Below, in pieces: positions 3,878-5,167 of a stretch of 5,167 bases of DNA. Position 1 is the stretch's first letter, and each line of letters starts with the position of its first letter. Source of the DNA: 38-11 sp927435965 (GTDB taxonomy: Bacteria > Bacillota > Clostridia > Tissierellales > Dethiosulfatibacteraceae); NCBI GenBank assembly GCA_927435965.1, contig CAKMKB010000078.1, positions 1 through 5,167 of the forward strand. Reading direction: 5' to 3'. Made by a program: the position numbers and the translations under genes. The notes below the pieces were generated by a model, which searched no databases, was not told the DNA's origin, and saw only the letters and a list, made by a program, of their open reading frames with translations.

Positions 3878-5097
3878 AAAACAATAGAATTGAACAGCAT
3901 ATCTATAGTGCTATAGACAAAGCCCCTATAGATTTGTTATCAAACATAAAAAGTCAACCTGTGAGTAAAATGGAGAACCACGACTTTATAACCAGACAGG
4001 ACACCCATGTAGACTCTAAACGATATTGGAAACCACTTATGGCTTTTAGTTCGATGGCTGCAGTGTTTTTGCTAGTTTTTATGGGTTGGTGGAGTCAGTA
4101 TAATCCAGTTGACAGTGTAATATACATAGATGTCAATCCAAGTATTCAGGTTTCTATTGATAAGAATGAAAAGGTTATTGACTTGATAACACTAAAATCA
4201 GAGGATAAAGATTTAATCGCAAATATTGATTATAAAGATAAGGATCTGTATTGGGTTGCTGAACAGCTGTTGGACGTTTTGATTGCAGAAGGCTACATTG
4301 ACACTTTGCATCACACGATGCTTGTTTCAGTCCTGAATGAAAACCCGGAAATAGGAAATAAACAATCAACACAATTGAATAGTTCCATTCGTGAACATCT
4401 CCAAAAACAAAGTATAAAAGGAATAGTTTTAAGACAAGCAATCTCAAAAAGCAATACGATTGAAGATTATGCAAGAGATTACGATGTATCGGTAGGAAAA
4501 ATGACATTCATCAGGAATCTTATCATTCTTGATCCGGATTTAGAGGTTGAGGAATTAGCTGTTTTATCCTTGGAGGAATTGGTTAGAATATCATCAAAAA
4601 CCGGATTGGATATCAAACGAATAATCGAAGTGGATCAGGAACTGGATGAGATTTATCAAGATGTAGATGACAATGATGACGATGACGATAATGATTACGA
4701 TAATGATGACGATAATGATAATACTGATGATGATTATGACGATAATGATGATGACTATGACTATGACGATAATGATGATGACTATGACGATAATGATACT
4801 GATGATGACAATGATGAAGTCGACGACGATGACTTTGATGATGACGACGATGACTTTGACGATGACGACAATGACAACTTTGATAATGGCGCTCTACCAG
4901 AACAAGTGATAGATCAGGAAAAAGCTATTCAGATAGCATTAGGATTGACGGGTGGCGGTGTAATTTCTGACATTGAATTGGAAGAAGATGACGGGTATTA
5001 TACCTACGAGATCGAAATAGTCAAGGACGGGTTGGAATACGACATAGAAATAGACGCTTATTCAGGAAATGTTATTGTATTTGAAATAGATGATTAA
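3874..5097 (+). CDS. RsgI-like transmembrane anti-sigma factor with Asp-rich arm and PepSY domain
   Basis: The protein has 407 residues. Residues 1-53 form a cytosolic segment (RIEQHIYSAIDKAPIDLLSNI) that should bind the sigma factor; it has no HxxxCxxC zinc motif. One TM segment spans about 54-73. An RsgI-type middle domain follows at about 79-155, with VIYIDVNPSIQVSID, KVIDLITL and a later GYID..HHTMLVSV. In Clostridium thermocellum RsgI proteins this domain cleaves itself between Asn and Pro of the NPS motif, here Asn88-Pro89. A helical region (about 195-250, with SVGKMTFIRNLI and EELAVLSLEELVRI) resembles the segment following this domain in RsgI homologues. Residues 263-338 are an acidic tract with 51 Asp of 76. 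A C-terminal PepSY domain (about 344-407) has QEKAIQIALGLTGG, YYTYEIEIVKDGLEYDIEID and SGNVIVFEID. The role is to hold the upstream sigma factor until an outside signal arrives. The ligand is unknown. Confidence 0.88.
   Translation: MKNNRIEQHIYSAIDKAPIDLLSNIKSQPVSKMENHDFITRQDTHVDSKRYWKPLMAFSSMAAVFLLVFMGWWSQYNPVDSVIYIDVNPSIQVSIDKNEKVIDLITLKSEDKDLIANIDYKDKDLYWVAEQLLDVLIAEGYIDTLHHTMLVSVLNENPEIGNKQSTQLNSSIREHLQKQSIKGIVLRQAISKSNTIEDYARDYDVSVGKMTFIRNLIILDPDLEVEELAVLSLEELVRISSKTGLDIKRIIEVDQELDEIYQDVDDNDDDDDNDYDNDDDNDNTDDDYDDNDDDYDYDDNDDDYDDNDTDDDNDEVDDDDFDDDDDDFDDDDNDNFDNGALPEQVIDQEKAIQIALGLTGGGVISDIELEEDDGYYTYEIEIVKDGLEYDIEIDAYSGNVIVFEIDD
4661..4888 (+). repeat. GAT/GAC/AAT low-complexity tract encoding poly-Asp
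   Basis: A 228-bp stretch of almost pure GAY/AAY/TAY codons encodes residues 263-338 of the anti-sigma factor. GAT and GAC are mixed throughout, which reduces but does not abolish slippage. Every interruption is in frame and the PepSY domain after it is intact, so the tract is translated. Confidence 0.9.
4735..4788 (+). repeat. Perfect 27-bp tandem duplication in the Asp tract
   Basis: Bases 4735-4761 and 4762-4788 are identical, including synonymous positions. They encode YDDNDDDYD twice (residues 288-296 and 297-305). Exact identity suggests a recent in-frame duplication by slippage or recombination. Confidence 0.9.
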
Positions 5098-5104
5098 AAT
5101 TATA

Positions 5105-5133
5105 AAAAGGGTGCAATAAAAAGGCACTCTTTT
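5105..5133 (+). terminator. Intrinsic terminator after the anti-sigma gene
   Basis: AAAAGGGTGC (5105-5114) pairs with GCACTCTTTT (5124-5133) through 10 bp with one G-T pair, around a 9-nt A-rich loop. It begins 8 nt after the stop codon. The T-run is short (TTTT then GCGTT). The A-run on the left arm makes it potentially bidirectional. The remaining bases 5134-5167 show no feature. Confidence 0.7.
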
Positions 5134-5167
5134 GCGTTAAAGTAGTATACAACAGTTTTAATTGAAT

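Noticed and set aside
4661..4888. CRISPR array or RTX calcium-binding repeats in the Asp tract
   Set aside because: There are no repeat-spacer units of constant length, and no GGxGxDxxx nonapeptides. It is a coding low-complexity acidic tract.
4667..4909. Met/Thr/Ile-rich 80-residue frame in the Asp tract
   Set aside because: It is an out-of-phase reading of GAT/GAC repeats; its composition is explained entirely by the repeat and it has no ribosome binding site.

Overview
The window is low-GC DNA with strong AGGAGG-type ribosome binding sites and compact operons, all on the plus strand. The protein families (PspA plus a TPM-domain protein, an ECF sigma factor with an RsgI-like anti-sigma factor, an IS110-type remnant) point to a Firmicute, most likely a member of the Clostridia. 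No rRNA or other lineage marker is present, so genus cannot be given.

Layout. Bases 1-180 are the decayed piece of an IS110-family transposase, entering from the left edge and cut off in its catalytic domain. Bases 247-738 and 776-1198 are two small housekeeping-like genes, an HD-domain phosphohydrolase and a VOC/PhnB-like protein, 37 nt apart and probably cotranscribed. After an 80-99 nt gap carrying an inverted repeat and a good promoter candidate comes an envelope-stress pair: a membrane protein with a Gly/Ser/Arg-rich cytoplasmic head and an extracytoplasmic TPM domain (1298-2359, TTG start), then a PspA/IM30 protein (2429-3115), closed by an intrinsic terminator near 3134-3177. The last operon (3284-5097) encodes an ECF sigma factor whose stop codon overlaps by 4 nt the start of a single-pass anti-sigma factor. 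That protein has an RsgI-type extracytoplasmic domain, a helical region, a 76-residue aspartate-rich tract and a C-terminal PepSY domain. A second intrinsic terminator follows at 5105-5133.

How the genes may work together. The right two thirds of the window looks like a cell-envelope surveillance locus: a membrane-integrity module (TPM protein + PspA) next to a transmembrane signalling module (ECF sigma + RsgI-like anti-sigma). The most unusual element is the anti-sigma factor. It pairs a predicted self-cleaving Asn-Pro site (DVNPS) with a polyanionic extracellular arm and a PepSY domain, suggesting sensing of cations or of a cationic or wall-associated ligand. That sensing role, and any control of the TPM-pspA operon by this sigma factor, is inference. 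The domains, start sites, overlap and repeats are read directly from the sequence.
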